The translations under genes were made by a program, and so were the position numbers. The notes beneath the pieces are model-generated. The model was not told the origin of the DNA. It saw nothing but the letters and a program-made list of their open reading frames with translations, and did not search any database. Of a stretch of 64,000 bases of DNA, positions 23,626 through 33,900 are shown one piece after another. Positions within the stretch are counted from its first letter, which is position 1; every line of letters begins with the position of its first letter. Origin of the DNA: Papilionanthe hookeriana x Papilionanthe teres (lineage: Eukaryota; Streptophyta; Magnoliopsida; Asparagales; Orchidaceae); the NCBI GenBank assembly GCA_022702705.1, contig CM040425.1:3410001-3474000 (forward strand), in the 5' to 3' direction.

Positions 23626-25743
23626 CCTAAGACATAAAGAACTCAAAAATAAATCTAAAATAACTTGAACACTATTCCAAACTTAAATCATCAATTTAAC
23701 TTAAATTTGAATCACAAATCATTAAATATCATTTTGCCTCTTAGAGCTTTTACTATTATAACTCCTAAATGGAGTATTAAATGAAATGTCATTTCACTCA
23801 TAAGGATATTCAAATATCCTAGTTCACCGAAGCAAGTTAACAAAACTTGAAAACCCTTGACGATCGATTCATTTACATGATTAAATTCATTTCGACTTAA
23901 AACAATCCTAGAAATATCGAAAAGATGTTTAAGATTCGTCTTAAGCACTTCCTCAATATGATAGGATATTTATAAGAACAATCGAACTTAATTGTTCTTT
24001 GATGAAGAAAATCGTCTTCAAACCAAAAACACAAGGAACCTAGACGTCATAGGAAATGACTAGCTATAGGATTGTGGAATTTGGTAGAAAACCATAACCC
24101 TTACCTTAGCCTTTACCTAGAACTCGCTTAAATGTCCTAATCGTGTTTTAAGTGCAACTTGAATGACGGGAAGACCCTCCGTGTACGCTTTTATTTTATC
24201 GCAATTTACTTTCCCGAAATTTACTTTCGCAATTTACTTTATCGCAAATGCACTTTACTTTTCTTGCATGATAAAACAACCGTCGCATGAAAACCCACAC
24301 CTTTAGGACGTAAACCAAAACCGAAACCCATAACTAAATTAAAAGTCATTACAAGATAAAATTCACCGCCACAACATTTCAAAATATAAAACAACTCAAA
24401 ATTTAATCACAAACGTAACAACAAAACTACAACCGCAACTAAATTAAAACGTCTTGTTGGATGATCGGGAATACCTCGGATGATGTAACCTACGTGTTGC
24501 TAACGGGATTTCCCACTGTCGAAATGAAAGTGTGGAACTCATTCAGTCGAGTTTAGCAAATTCATCCGGACTAAGTGAATCCGATAAAAATAATAATGCC
24601 GAAGGATGGAACCGTGGGATCTTAACCGTGTCGTTATAATCAACTTTAAGATTTGTTTTAATTAAAACACAAAAAACACTTGGAAATTAAGACTTCTCTA
24701 AACCAAAACACTTTTCTCATCCCCCGATTTATGATTTCTAAAACTAAACCTCTCGCAACAACAAGGAGCTCGGAGCATGGTGGGCAAGCACGGCCATCGT
24801 CGTCACAGAAAACTCGAACCTACTTCAAGAAAACTTTCCTAGAATTAAACAACAAAGCCATAGGACTTCGAGGTAGTTCGCCTAGTGCAACATAAATCCT
24901 CAACTCTTCGTTAGGCATTTGCATTGCAAATTAAGCCCTAACCGGTCTTAGGATTCCGAGGTAGTCGTCCGATACGACATAAACCCTCATATCTTCCGTG
25001 CTATTTATATGATTCTATCATATAAATATAAGTCCTAATTAATTAAAATCGGCAAGATCAAAACATTAAATAAATATTAGGACTTTCCTAAATTCAAGCC
25101 AAATAATAGGATAGTCGGGAAATTATCGAAGTTCGCTTTGAATCTGTGATTTCTCCTACCTTTCTTCCTTTGAATTCCCAAAACAAAAAAATGTTCCAAA
25201 CTCGATCCATTCCTTATCAAATTCCAAAATTCAATCCATTCGAAAACTTAAACTTTGAAATTCTCGAGAGCATAATTATCGATTATTATCGAGAGTTTTC
25301 TTAGGTGATTCCCGTCACTTAAGATGTAATTAACTATAGTGGGCTTGCCCTTATAGTGGAATTTTAAAGAACCTGTGTAATATAAACCCCGTTTAATGTT
25401 TTCATATTAAGCGAGGGAATTTGTCGCTTATAAAATTGGTTCGCTGCACCAAACGGATGTCACAAATCTTCTAGTTTATTTAACCGAGCCCCACCATCAA
25501 GCGTGTGTCTATCCTTAGGGATAGATACACGGCTTGTGGTGCGGTGCTCGTTTATGTAAACTATTCGGGATGTGAGATCGCCTTGATTTCATATCTTAAA
25601 ATCTTCAAATTTAAAATTATTTTCAAAATCAAATACTACTTTCTAAATTATATATATATTTAAATTAAATTTAAAATTCGCCGACAACTTCTGTAGGCGA
25701 CCCCTTTTAAAAAATACAACACCAACCTAAAAATATGCCGACA

Positions 25744-25748
25744 CTTGC
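25744..25748. other. Target site duplication CTTGC (right)
   Basis: Second copy of the duplication bordering the solo LTR; LINE ORF2 resumes after it. Confidence 0.9.
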
Positions 25749-26025
25749 CAATTAAAATGAAAATGGGCCAATTGGGGGTGATCCACTTGGAGAGTCCAAT
25801 GGAGTTCTTTTCTACAAATGAGCCAAATTTTATTAGAGGAATTAGCATAAAAGGTGCAAACTGAGGAAATTTTTCAAAATTTTGTTTTTGGTTTTATCGA
25901 TCATGGGTTCCAAAAGAATGATACACCATAGATCGTGTTTCTTGTATAAGTAGATAGCCTTTTGAGGGATAAGTGAGGCAACCCCTCTAATGTTCCAGAC
26001 AAAGGCAGCTAAGCATCCTGGGGTT
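25749..26025 (-). pseudogene. LINE ORF2 endonuclease, N-terminal part
   Basis: On the minus strand the WNIRG motif that opens plant L1 endonucleases is visible near 25,995, followed by an LEPMI segment. The frame is lost at a stop-rich stretch (about 25,850), and the domain is then cut by the solo LTR. ORF2 starts just after ORF1. Confidence 0.75.
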
Positions 26026-26069
26026 TCGAGGTTGGTGATAAATGGTTTGTATTAGTTCTGGATCTAGAT

Positions 26070-27448
26070 CTAGTCCTCGCCCTCGGGGAGTCTAGTAGGA
26101 GAGCCCAAATCTTTGGTAATTCTTTGATTGTCTTTATTTTGAAGTTCCGGTTTTTGTATCTCCGATGTATGTTTCTTCTTCTTCCCGGACAACCGGATTT
26201 GCCAGAGGCCTCCAATCTCTTTTGTTCTCCATCCATCAATAATCGGGGAGGGGGTAAAACTTCGTATGCCGAGAAGCCGCCTCCACTTCGAGCCCATCCG
26301 ATCCAATCTTTCCATATGTAGCCCACTCGCCAACCGTATTCGACTGATCTTTGTCCCCTTCACGCTAACAAAGGAGATCTGTCGAAGAACTTCAGGGGAT
26401 TTTCTCCCACCGTGGTCTCTCGTTGGTACATTGTGATCCTCCAGATGCACTTGATTATCTTCCAAGATGATCACCGGGTCTTGCACATCTACGCTTTTCT
26501 TTTCCCCATCTTTTTTAGTGTGGGTTTCATACTATAGCATTTTTCTTTAAGGTGCCCAAACATCCCGCAAGTGGGAACAAAAGGTTGGTTTGTTTTCCAA
26601 AACCACCTCTTGCCAAAAACCTTCTCCTTCATCCGAAATTGTGATCCAAATCTTATCTAGCTCGTGTAGAGACACATCTCTTTCAATAAGGACTTTAGCC
26701 GTCTCTGGATTGCCTGGCTCATGGGTTAGAGTGTCAACCCTGAGAGGTGTTCCCAAAGCTCTACTGATCTGAAATACGGCATTAGTATGGTATAGCTGTA
26801 TAGGAAGATTGGGGAAAGAATACCATAAAGGTTTAAGTGGGGGTTCTTTAACTGGGTCAAAACCTGGATACCACTTCATCAATTTCATTCTTGAGTTAGC
26901 TATGGTCAGAAACTCCATGCCTAACACTTTAGCATAGTCTTCCTCCCTTGTAAGCCTGATCAATAAATGTCTACCATCTAGAACTCCTATCTTCCAATTA
27001 CCCAAAAATTGAAAGTTTTCAAAATAACTCCTCACCAATTCCATTTTGGGGTGTCCAAATTGGAATTGGCCCACAATAGAGAATTTGATAGCCTCTGCCA
27101 TGGTGTTCATCTCTTGAGAAGTAAAAAATATAGCAGGTCTGCCTTCCTTAGAACCAAGTGGTCTCACAAAGGGGCAAACAGCCTTTACTCGTCGCCGCAT
27201 CATGTAAAAGCCGAGGGAATGTTAATAATTCAACTCCACCGGTGTTATGACCTCTACTAACAGCAGAAGCATAAGAAATAGGCAAAGAAGAAACGTTGGA
27301 ACCGCCCATATCCAATGGAACAAAGAATCCCGCCTTGAAAGAAACTAAACCCGGAAAACACTCTTTGGCTATCAAGCACCCCACCAACGAGACAACCTCC
27401 AAATAAAACTCCCCGACCAAGAAAGGGAAGACCCACTTACCACTCCAG

Positions 27449-27450
<2 letters not shown>
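26070..27450 (-). pseudogene. LINE ORF1 (DUF4283-type RNA-binding protein), broken
   Basis: RNA-binding ORF1 protein of plant L1 elements. An N-terminal SYASAVSRG segment (about 27,270) precedes the DUF4283-like core in frame 27,203-26,547 (ILDGRHLLIRLT-type region, then KWYPGFDP). Directly after the core, near 26,575-26,535, lies a CCHC zinc-knuckle-like cluster split by a one-base frameshift. The C-terminal tail continues in frame 26,486-26,070, basic and Asp/Glu-rich. A second frameshift lies near 27,190. The 5' end runs into the AT repeat, so the true start is missing. Confidence 0.85.

Positions 27451-27517
<67 letters not shown>
27451..27517. repeat. (TA)n microsatellite at the LINE 5' end
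   Basis: 67 bases of TA dinucleotide between the truncated LINE 5' end and TAT-1 spacer sequence. Confidence 0.95.
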
Positions 27518-27521
<4 letters not shown>

Positions 27522-27656
27522 AAATTGAAACAAGTATATTGATATTTAAATGGTAAGACATTCTTTCTTGAGTTTTCAAATTAATACATATTGTTCTTGC
27601 TTAACCTGACCTGACATGCTGATTATTTTCCTGTTTTGTGTAGGAATTTGTCAGAA

Positions 27657-28913
27657 TGAAGGCTAATTTTTACCTTCAAGAATGGAATGGGTTTTGATCT
27701 TAATAAAGAAGAGATTGAAAAAGGAGCAATAATAGAATTTGACTTGAATTTCGAGCAGATAAATCTGGATTATGGAAGCTCTGCCTTGACTATAATAAAT
27801 CAAGATGAATTTCATGGTTAGAAGCCCGTATTAAAGTTTAGAAACAAAGTTCAATGTCCACTTGAAAAGAAGAGAAAAATAAATGAAGCTGAGTAAAATG
27901 ACATTGTAATTAACATAATCAAATTAGTGGTAATGACATATGGAAACGAGCTTGTTGGTGCTACCCCTACCGATGTTCAGTTGGAAGGTAAAGCAACACT
28001 CACTCATACTCAGAAGAGGAATAGAAACTGTTGTATTCATAAGATATTGGAACAATTAAAAGAACAAGGTGAAGACTAGGTTGTCATTGAGCATATGGCA
28101 GTCACATTAAAAGAGAAGGTTTCAAGCCAACCCGTTGGAGTAATCTTGTCGAAACCCGAGAAAGCTGCAACTGAAGTTGTTTCCCAGAGAAACAAAATTG
28201 AAGTAGAGAATATGGAAATTGTGCCTTATGTACCACAATATGTTGACAAGCCACGAAGACTACAAACTATCCCGAAATATGAAATATAAATGTATCAGAA
28301 CATGAGAAAATAGAACTTTGAACATTTTCAGAGACATCAAGGCAAGTATATCAACAAATTAGAAGGGCTAGAGCTATATACTAATGTCTTCTTTTATCAT
28401 GAACAAGAAAATATTGTAGATTGTGTCTTCTTTGAAAGGAACCTGGGATGTGCTGGTCTTTTGAGGAAAAGAACCTACTCTGAGCCCAGAAAGTGGAAGC
28501 GTGGAAAAGGGTGAGTCACGATACCGTACATATGTTGCTATAACTTTGCTACAGATAAGGAGGGAAATCCACCTGGCATAATTTGACACGATGAAGTTGA
28601 TCCTTTACCTTCTTTTATAAAGAAGATGATAAAACGAAAGGTGGCCTGGCGCGGCTTGCCTGCTGAATGTATCCCGAATAGATGTATTATTAATATATAT
28701 GAAGAGGGCGACTGCATTCTCCTACACATTGATCATCATGATTTCATGAGACCCTTTTGCACTGTCTTATTCATTAATAAGTGCAATATTATGTTTGGGA
28801 TGAAAATTCAGATCATTGGAGAAGGAAAGTTTCAGGGACCTGTCGAGATTCCTCTACCTATTGGTTCAATGTTAATCCTAAAAGGGAATTGGGCCAACGT
28901 AGCTAAGCATTGA
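27657..28913 (+). pseudogene. TAT-1 AlkB-like (2OG/Fe(II) dioxygenase) frame, truncated
   Basis: The candidate start ATG follows an acceptor-like TTTTGTGTAG at about 27,643. A retroelement-specific N-terminal part of about 190 codons with a VPQYVDKPRR segment comes first. Then the AlkB fold: a GLELYTNVF region (about 28,365), a KRGKG segment (28,500), EVDPLPSF, IINIYEEGDC, and the HxD iron motif HIDHHDF (28,725-28,733). The sequence RPFCTVLF and the distal metal His (VAKH, 28,908-28,910) follow. It is cut immediately after that His, losing the 2-oxoglutarate-binding Arg segment. Many stops and frameshifts. Closest in character to plant ALKBH9/10 proteins. Confidence 0.85.
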
Positions 28914-29600
28914 ACAACACTAAACTTTTTGGCCAATCTTTGAATGTATTTATTCCTAAAATGGGATCCTTTGTCAGTGATAATCACTCTCGGCATTCCA
29001 TATCTTGTGAAAATGTTTTTCATTAAGAACTTTGAAACACTTTTAGCATCACGACGAGGTAAAGCTTGTGCTTCAATCCACATTGATACATAATCAACCT
29101 AATCAAAATATATAAGTTTCCAAATGAAAGAATAAATGGTCCCATGAAATCTAATCCCCAAACATCAAAAATCTAAACTTCTAGTATGAAATTCAAAGGC
29201 ATTTCGTTTCTTCTAGATATATTACCTACTCGTTGGCATTTATCACATGTTTTGATATATCTGTAAACATCTCTAAAAAGAGTAAGCCAATAAAATCCAG
29301 CTTGTAGAATTTTATATGCAGTTTTGTCAATCCCAAAATGTCCTCCAAAATAAGAATCATGACATTTTTGAATAATCAGTTCAGTTTCTTCATAAGGCAC
29401 ACATCTCCTAATAATAAGGTCATTGCATTGTTTATATAAATATGGTTCATCCCAAAAATATGATTTTGAATCATGAACAAATTTTTTCTGTTGCTGCAAT
29501 GTTAACATAGGTGGCAAAATATAGCTTACTAAATAATTAACTATATCAGTATACCAAGGTATTTTCCACTCATTAATATTATAGAATTTTTCATCAGGGA
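28914..29600 (-). pseudogene. ATH-4 integrase, truncated
   Basis: The zinc N-terminus is intact in frame 29,517-29,173: CHDS...GGHFG and KTCDKCQ. The core frame 29,083-28,914 keeps the second catalytic Asp (ITDKGSHF). The segment around the first Asp (about 29,130) is damaged by stops and a frameshift. The domain ends abruptly inside the core at about 28,914, fused to the AlkB-like frame of TAT-1 on the other strand. Confidence 0.87.
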
Positions 29601-31260
29601 AACTGTCTATTATTTCTTTGTCGGTGTCAGATAATTCATTATATTATAGTCTCGACAAATGATCAGCAATTTGATTTTCAGTTTCTTTTCTATCAGACAC
29701 TACAAAATCAAATTCTTGCATTAAATGCACCCATCTAATTAATCGTGGTTTAGTATCCTTTTTTTGCATCAGATCTTTAATAGCTGAATGATCAGTATGC
29801 ATAATACATTTAGTTCCAATTAAATATGATCTAAATTTATCAAAAGTATATACAATAGCTAGTAACTCTTTTTCAGTAACTGTATAGTTAAATTGAGCTT
29901 CATTAAGAGTTCTACTAACATAGTATATAACCTTAAAAATTTTATCATATCTTTGACCAAGAACAGCTCCAATAGCATAATCACTAGCATCACACATTAG
30001 TTCGAATGGCTTCTCCCAATCAGGTTAAACTTTTATAGGTGTTGTGATTAGTTTTTCCTTTCATAACTCAAAGGCATTAGAGAAGTCTTCAGTAAATTCA
30101 AATTTCTTATCTTTTTCTAAAAGTTGGCATAGAGGTTTTGTGATTTTTGAAAAATCTTTACTATAGCGTCTGTAGAAACCAACATGTCCAAGAAAACTTC
30201 TTACCTCTCTCACTGTAGTAGGAGGTGGTAATTTAGCTATTACTTGAATTTTTGCAGGGTCTACTTCCATGAACTTTTATGAAATTTTATGCCCTAATAC
30301 AATTCCTCCTACAACCATAAATTGACATTTCTCCTAGGTTAGAACTAAGTTAGTTCTTTCACATTTCTCCAAAACTTTTTCAAGATGATTTAAGCATGCG
30401 TCAAATGATGTTCCAAACACAGAGAAATCATCCATAAATACTTCTATTCCATTATCTATTAATTTACTAAAAATAGACATCATACATCTTTGGAATGTTG
30501 CAGGTGCATTACATAGTCCGAAAGGCATTCTTCTAAAAGCAAAAGTTCAATAAGGACTAGTAAAAGTTGTTTTCTCTTGATCCTCAGGGCAAGTGTCTAA
30601 TGGTAACCAGTATATCCATCCAAAAAGCAGTACTTGTGTCCAGTAAGTCTATCCAACATTTGGTCTAGAAAAGGAAGAAGAAAGTGATCTTTTTGGGTGA
30701 CGATATTTAATTTTCTAAAATCAGTACAAATACGCCATCCAGAAACTTGTCTGATAGGTATTAATTCATTATTTTCATTTTCTTCAACAGTTACTCCACC
30801 TTTTTTGGGAACACAATGAATTGGACTTACCCAAGTACTATCCGAAATATGATATATAATTCCAGCATCTAACCATTTCAAAATCTTTTTTTTAACTACT
30901 TCTTTCATTATAGGGTTTAGTCTCCTTTGAGGGTCAATTCTTGGTTTATGCTCTTCATTTAATAAAATTCTGTGCATACAAATCTAAGGATTAATTTTTA
31001 ATATCAACTAGAGTCCAACCAAAAGCTTTTTTATATTTTTTTAATGTATCCATTAATTTTTGTTCTTGAATTTCATTTAAGTCTGAGGATACAATTACTA
31101 GTAATGTTGAAAACTCTCCTAAAAATATATATTTCAAATGAGTTGGAAGATACTTTAATTCATGTTCAGGGGGTTTTACAACAGATGGAATTAATATTTC
31201 ATTTTTTGGTGCTGTTGAATTAAGCATTTCAAATTTTTCCTGAATAAAATCAGCTTCTTC
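29601..31260 (-). pseudogene. ATH-4 reverse transcriptase and RNase H
   Basis: RT pieces at 30,977-30,597 and 30,528-30,334, with FMDD intact at about 30,435-30,427. The RT thumb is at 30,270-30,061. RNase H at 29,997-29,644 keeps all four acidic sites (CDAS, TEKELL, TDHSA, IADHLS). The protease-RT linker frame is 31,227-30,991. Stops between the pieces (for example about 30,590, 30,330 and 30,026) break the polyprotein, though the catalytic residues are better kept than in ATH-1. Confidence 0.9.
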
Positions 31261-31425
31261 TCTTTCAATTTCATCATAATTATCTTTTTCTATATCTTCT
31301 TTTTCTTCATAATTTTCTTTGAAATATTCTTTTCTCAGATAATAGCATATATCTATTCTAAAACATTCATCATCTTTTTCTATTGATGGATATTTCCTTG
31401 ACTTTGAGATGTTAAAGGTTACTTC

Positions 31426-31775
31426 TTAATCATTTACTCTCATAGTCAATTGCCCTTTTTGAACGTCTATCATGGCTCTTCCTGTAGCTAGGAATGGTCT
31501 TCCTAAAATGATTAGAATTTCTTTATCTTCTTCCATATCTAGAATAATAAAGTCCACAGGAAAAATAAACTTATCAACCTTAACCAAAACATCTTCTACA
31601 ACTCCCTTAGGATGAGTACTATATCCATCAGCTAACTGTAGAGTTACAGAAGTTGGTGCAATCTCTCTAATTTCTAGCCTTTTAAAAAGTGATAGAGGAA
31701 TCAAATTTATGCTAGCTCCCAAATCACAGAATGCTCACCCATAAAAATTTTCACCAATAGCACACGGGATAGTGA
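31426..31775 (-). pseudogene. ATH-4 aspartic protease
   Basis: DLGAS active site at 31,711-31,725 and the ILGRPFLATG flap-side segment in an open frame to 31,426. The N-terminal side is fused at about 31,775-31,785 to LTR sequence, so the gag part is gone. Confidence 0.87.
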
Positions 31776-31784
31776 AAATTTTCC

Positions 31785-32365
31785 CAAATCACAGAAGTGA
31801 TCTCTCACTTCCCTTCTACTCTTACAACCCCTAACAACACTAAAAATAACTATCTACTCACTATTAACACACTAATTGACACTTTGGACTCTCTGGTAAA
31901 CACGTAGGAGACCACTTTTTCTGCCTAGAATGGTTCTTTTTAAAGTTGTAGAAGAGTTTATAAAGGTTTTGCAGGAACCCCTTCAAAAATCGTCCACATT
32001 CGACGTATTTCTAGAAAGAACCGTTGATCTCGCCATTGGTGACCTTCTAGAAATAGTGCTTTAAACAGGCCGCGCCGTCGGCTGCCTCGATCTCCACCGT
32101 AGATGGCTTCCCTTGCAATTAATTCTGAACTCTCGGGAAAATCACGCCGTCAACGCCATCAATCTCATCGTCGGCGCCCTAGGTTAAATTTGCATAATTT
32201 GGTCCTTTTTACTCCAAATTTGCTTCTTTTTGCATATTTTTGCTCATTTGTCCTTAAATCTTCATACTTGCAGAAAAACACCAAAAATACATTTCTTTAA
32301 AGTGTAATATCATCAAAATTAGTATAAAAGAGGCATGAAAATCTTAACCTTTTTTCCTTGGGTCA
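31785..32365 (-). repeat. ATH-4 5' LTR fragment (U3)
   Basis: On the minus strand it starts TGACCCAAGG and follows the Athila LTR pattern: ATTTTCATGCCT near the start, TTGAAGGGGTTCCTGCAAAACC and an AT-rich TTTATAAAC promoter region. It holds CG-rich GGCGCC-like motifs at 32,065-32,180 and ends at the deletion to protease. ATGAT at 32,366 would be the target duplicate. Confidence 0.75.
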
Positions 32366-33475
32366 ATGATCGATGTCGCTTTGATGCATGAAGTCTTTTC
32401 TTTCATGGATGGATCATCGGGATACAATCAGCTAAAGATGGCACCAGAAGATGAAAAGTTTACAGCATTCAGAACACCAATCTGGGTATACTGCTACACA
32501 GTGATGCCTTTCAGATAAAAGAATGCAGGAGCGACTTACCAAAGAGCAATGACAAGGATCTTTCAAAATTTCATTCACAACCAAGTTGAGTGTTACGTGG
32601 ATGATGTGAACATCAAAAGCAAATTGAAAGAAGATCACCTGTATGATTTGAGAACTGTTTTCGAGCGACTAAGACAATTTAACTTTAAGATGAATCCCCT
32701 AAAATGCGCCTTCGGTGTTACCTATGGGAAATTCTTATGATTTGTTGTTCGGCATCGCAGAATTGAAATAGATCCGGAGAAGATTAAAGCTATCTTAGAA
32801 ACACCGCCTCCCAAAACTCTAAAACAACTACGATCCTTTCAAGGGAAGTTGGCATATCTTCGACGCTTTATTTCTAATTTGTCAGGACGGCGTCAGCATT
32901 TTTCTGCTTTAGTTAAGAATGATGCCAAGTTTAGTTGGGACTCTAAATGTCAACATGCCTTCGATGACATCAAACAATATTTAATGACACCTCCTGTATA
33001 AGCAGACCCAGTCTCGGGTCGACCGTTGATACTTTATACTGCGGCTTTAGATGACTCCCTCGAAGCCTTATTAGCTCAGGTCATTGATGAGGGTTAAGAA
33101 AACGCTTTCTACTACTTAAGTCCTCGTCTAATTCTGACCGAGGTAAAGTATCCTTCTATTGAGAAGCATTTTTTGGCCCTGATCTTCACCGCACAAAAGC
33201 TCAGGCATTATATGCTTTCTCATAAGGTCAAACTTATTTTGAAGTTTAATCCATTGCAATATTTGATGACTCGTCTGACGCTTTCCGGCAGACTTGCTAG
33301 GTGGTTGATGATACTATTGCAATTTGATATAACTTTCGTTCCTCTTTGTGCCGTAAAGGGACAAGTCCTAGCAGACTACCTCGCAGTACACCCATTACAG
33401 GCAGAATCGACTCTCAATGACGATTTGCCAGACAAGCAGATAAGGAGCTTAGAAGACCCCGATGATCAGCATTGG
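32366..33475 (+). pseudogene. TAT-2 reverse transcriptase and first RNase H
   Basis: Begins inside the RT palm (SFMDGSSGYNQLKMAPED), just right of the ATH-4 LTR. The active site is YVDD (Asp pair 32,600-32,605). The KCAFGVT motif and RT thumb follow at 32,703-32,900, then the first RNase H with LYTAALDDSLEALLAQ and VLADYLAVH. At least four nonsense codons (about 32,517, 32,739, 32,999, 33,096) and no frameshift. The fingers and everything 5' are absent. Confidence 0.9.
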
Positions 33476-33900
33476 GAATTGTACTTCGACGAAGCATCAT
33501 CAGCATAATGAGACGATGAATTACAAACGATAGTGCTCGGTAAGGCAGGAATCGGACTAATATTTATAACACCGGAGCAGGTAATGTTATGGTACTCCTA
33601 CCATTTGACAGAACCGTGTACGAATAATGAAGCAAAATATGAAGCTCTTATAACTGGACTGGAGTTAGCCATTTAGATGGGTATAACAGATATCAACATC
33701 TACGGTGATTCACAGTTGATCATACAGCAGGTAACTGGATAGTACAAAATTTTGAAGCCTAGGCTCGAGCAGAATTTTTAGTATACAATGAAGTTGCTAG
33801 AGCAGATTCCGAACGTGACAATATACAAGATTCCCAGAAAAGAGAATGCCCTTGCAGACGCTTTGGCCCAACTTGCAAAAGCATTTGCATGAGTACAGAA
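33476..33900 (+). pseudogene. TAT-2 archaeal-type RNase H
   Basis: Same fold as 12,264-12,700: YFDEAS (first Asp kept), NNEAKYEAL (Glu kept), YGDSQLI and ADALAQLAKA. Adjacent TAA-TGA stops lie at about 33,508, with further TAG stops near 33,676, 33,739 and 33,778. The frame is unchanged from the preceding domain. Confidence 0.87.

Larger units (their letters stand above)
18420..25743 (+). repeat. Solo Tat-type LTR, 7.3 kb (copy A1)
   Basis: Begins TGTTGACC, ends GCCGACA and is flanked by CTTGC on both sides. No internal region and no second LTR are present, so it is a solo LTR. It is colinear with the TAT-2 3' LTR (52,568 onward), which identifies the family. Layout: CA-rich U3 of 'cccaaatt' character, GC-rich promoter region with TATA at 20,789, a leader with a donor-like GTATG at 21,222, a very AT-rich 2.5 kb with an (AATTA)n tract, then a conserved 3' end. 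The long frames in it are low-complexity and not conserved in the second copy, so I call no gene. Confidence 0.9.
14351..27450 (-). mobile_element. L1-type LINE, interrupted by a solo LTR
   Basis: Reading leftward: ORF1 (DUF4283-type, 27,450-26,070), then ORF2 with endonuclease, RT, zf-RVT and a plant-type RNase H down to about 14,640. Removing the 7,329-bp solo LTR insertion with its duplicate leaves about 5.8 kb, a normal L1 size. The 5' end abuts the AT repeat and looks truncated. I see no poly(A) tail; an AT run lies there instead. All ORFs are broken. Confidence 0.9.
11499..28913 (+). mobile_element. TAT-1: Tat-lineage Ty3/Gypsy element, partial and interrupted
   Basis: Runs from the RT C-terminus through gag-pol RNase H, archaeal-type RNase H and integrase (to 14,058), then a spacer split by the LINE, then the AlkB-like frame (27,657-28,913), where it is cut by ATH-4. 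The spacer halves (about 200 + 140 bases) add up to the undisturbed spacer of TAT-2 (about 320), confirming one element. Two RNase H domains place it in the Tat lineage. Confidence 0.88.
28914..32365 (-). mobile_element. ATH-4: truncated Athila-lineage element
   Basis: Minus-strand order: U3 part of a 5' LTR (32,365-31,785) fused to protease (31,775-31,426), RT, RNase H, and integrase cut at 28,914. R-U5, primer site and gag were deleted between LTR and protease, and everything 3' of the integrase core is missing. Clearly diverged from ATH-1 to ATH-3, so it is a separate family. The LTR edge at 32,365 is a true terminus and abuts TAT-2 RT. Confidence 0.88.

Noticed and set aside
27460..27579. 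Ile-Tyr repeat protein upstream of LINE ORF1
   Set aside because: Translation of the TA microsatellite; only the part left of 27,451 belongs to LINE ORF1.
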